A stretch of 7,423 bases of DNA from Pseudomonadota bacterium (GTDB lineage: Bacteria; Pseudomonadota; Gammaproteobacteria; Xanthomonadales; Xanthomonadaceae), in NCBI GenBank assembly GCA_023453655.1, contig JAEXTE010000468.1:1-7423 (forward strand). The letters are read 5' to 3'. The translations under genes were made by a program, and so were the position numbers. Position 1 is the stretch's first letter, and every line of letters starts with the position of its first letter. Positions 6,501 through 7,423 of the stretch are shown in pieces. Below the pieces are notes generated by a model that did not search any database, had not been told where the DNA came from, and saw only the letters and a list, made by a program, of their open reading frames with translations.

Positions 6501-7423
6501 CTACTGCCGCGCCAGCGCGGCCATCACCGCCTTCTGCACGTGCAGGCGGTTCTCCGCCTCCTCGATGGCGATGCAGTTGGGCGAATCCATCACCGCGTCG
6601 CTGGCCTTGACGTTGCGGCGCAGCGGCAGGCAGTGGCTGAACACGCCGTTGTTGGTCAGCGCCATCTTGGCCTCGTCGACCATGAAGTGCTTGAACCGGT
6701 CGCGGATCGGCTTCTCCGGCTCCCAGTTGCCGAAGTACGGCAGCGCGCCCCAGCTCTTGGCGTAGACCACGTCGGCGCCGGCGTAGGCGCTGTCGATGTC
6801 GTGGCTGACCTGGAACGAGCCGCCGCTCTCGGCGACGTTCTGCCGCGCCCAGCCCATGTAGCGATCGTCGAGCACGTACTCGGGGGTCGGGCACAGCAGG
6901 GTCACGTCCATGCCCAGGCGGGTGGCGATGGTCAGGGCCGAATTGGCCACGGCGGTGTTGAGCGGCTTGGGGTGGTAGGTCCAGGTCAGCACGTACTTCT
7001 TCCCGCGCAGGTCGGGCGTGCCGAAGTGCTCCTGCAGGGCCAGGGCGTGGGCCAGCTCCTGGCAGGGATGGGTGATCGTCTCCATGTTGATCACCGGCAC
7101 CGTCGAGTACTTCGCGAAGGCCTTCAGCACGTGGTCCTCGCGGTCGTAGCTCCAGTCCTTGAACTTCGGGAAGGCGCGCACGCCGATCAGGTCGACGTAG
7201 CGGGCCAGCACCCGCGCGACCTCCGCGATGTGCTCTTCGGTGTCGCCGTCCATCACCGTGCCCAGGTCGAACTCGATCGGCCACGCGTCCTTGCCCGGCT
7301 GCAGCACGATGGCGTGGCCGCCGAGCTGGAAGGCGCCCAGCTCGAAGCTGGTGCGGGTGCGCATGGAGGGATTGAAGAACACCAGCGCGATCGACCGGCC
7401 CCTGAGCTCGTCGCCGATGCGGT
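6501..7423 (-). CDS. argF': N-acetylornithine carbamoyltransferase (AOTCase), 5' end beyond the window
   Basis: Transfers the carbamoyl group of carbamoyl phosphate to N-acetylornithine, giving N-acetylcitrulline. 306 residues are visible; compared with the Xanthomonas enzyme (about 339 residues) some 30 N-terminal residues lie outside the window. The carbamoyl-phosphate motif SMRTRTS is at visible residues 19-25, HPCQ at 118-121 and [10 protein letters not shown] at 263-272. With an offset of 30, Trp47, Glu62 and Lys272 fall on Trp77, Glu92 and Lys302 of the Xanthomonas campestris enzyme. Glu92 lies in the acetylornithine-specificity loop and Lys302 is the carboxylated lysine reported there (recalled from the literature). 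These residues argue for AOTCase over ordinary OTCase. The frame stays open to the window edge, so an apparent GTG start at 7382 is internal. It is the first visible gene of the operon. Confidence 0.96.
   Translation of the reverse strand, partial: RIGDELRGRSIALVFFNPSMRTRTSFELGAFQLGGHAIVLQPGKDAWPIEFDLGTVMDGDTEEHIAEVARVLARYVDLIGVRAFPKFKDWSYDREDHVLKAFAKYSTVPVINMETITHPCQELAHALALQEHFGTPDLRGKKYVLTWTYHPKPLNTAVANSALTIATRLGMDVTLLCPTPEYVLDDRYMGWARQNVAESGGSFQVSHDIDSAYAGADVVYAKSWGALPYFGNWEPEKPIRDRFKHFMVDEAKMALTNNGVFSHCLPLRRNVKASDAVMDSPNCIAIEEAENRLHVQKAVMAALARQ

Noticed and set aside
5216..6610. 464-codon plus-strand open frame opposite argG, running through the intergenic palindrome into argF'
   Set aside because: It reads through non-coding repeat sequence and ends in a Pro/Ala/Arg-rich tail, as an accidental frame would.
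7380..7382. GTG as the start of argF'
   Set aside because: The frame continues upstream with [13 protein letters not shown], which matches the AOTCase family directly before [11 protein letters not shown], so the GTG is an internal valine codon.
1..7423. CRISPR array, tRNA or rRNA, insertion sequence, phage or defence genes
   Set aside because: No regularly spaced repeats, RNA gene signatures, transposase motifs or terminal inverted repeats were seen; coding sequence of the arginine operon fills nearly the whole window.

Overview
The window is one densely packed block of arginine biosynthesis genes, all read on the minus strand. The DNA is very GC-rich. The gene set points to a gammaproteobacterium of the Xanthomonadaceae/Lysobacteraceae (Xanthomonas, Lysobacter, Luteimonas and relatives): an N-acetylornithine carbamoyltransferase in place of an ordinary OTCase, an adjacent M20 deacetylase of the acetylcitrulline type, and a fused N-acetylglutamate kinase/synthase. 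I cannot name the genus from the sequence alone.

In transcription order (right to left) the layout is: argF' (N-acetylornithine carbamoyltransferase, 6501-7423, its N-terminus beyond the right edge); a 193-bp gap with two stem-loops, one of them a REP-like palindrome; argG (5105-6307); a small GNAT acetyltransferase (4635-5102); the argE-type N-acetylcitrulline deacetylase (3531-4625); argB as a bifunctional N-acetylglutamate synthase/kinase (2212-3534); a second, RimJ/RimL-like GNAT (1599-2210); argC (628-1602); and argH (635 to the left edge, C-terminal half missing). From argG to argH the genes are 1-9 nt apart or overlap by 4-8 nt, so they almost certainly form one translationally coupled operon. 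The operon promoter is not visible and presumably lies upstream of argF', outside the window.

Together the genes encode an acetylated arginine route: glutamate to N-acetylglutamate and its phosphate (both by the ArgB fusion), then the semialdehyde (ArgC), N-acetylornithine (needs ArgD, not in the window), N-acetylcitrulline (ArgF'), citrulline (ArgE'), argininosuccinate (ArgG) and arginine (ArgH). The acetyl group is removed after carbamoylation, not before. This route is already described for Xanthomonas campestris, so the cluster is unusual but not new. The least explained parts are the two GNAT genes inside the operon and the palindromic repeat in the argG leader. There is no gene-free stretch over 300 bases; the only real gap is 6308-6500. 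The long plus-strand ORFs opposite these genes look like GC-driven shadows.
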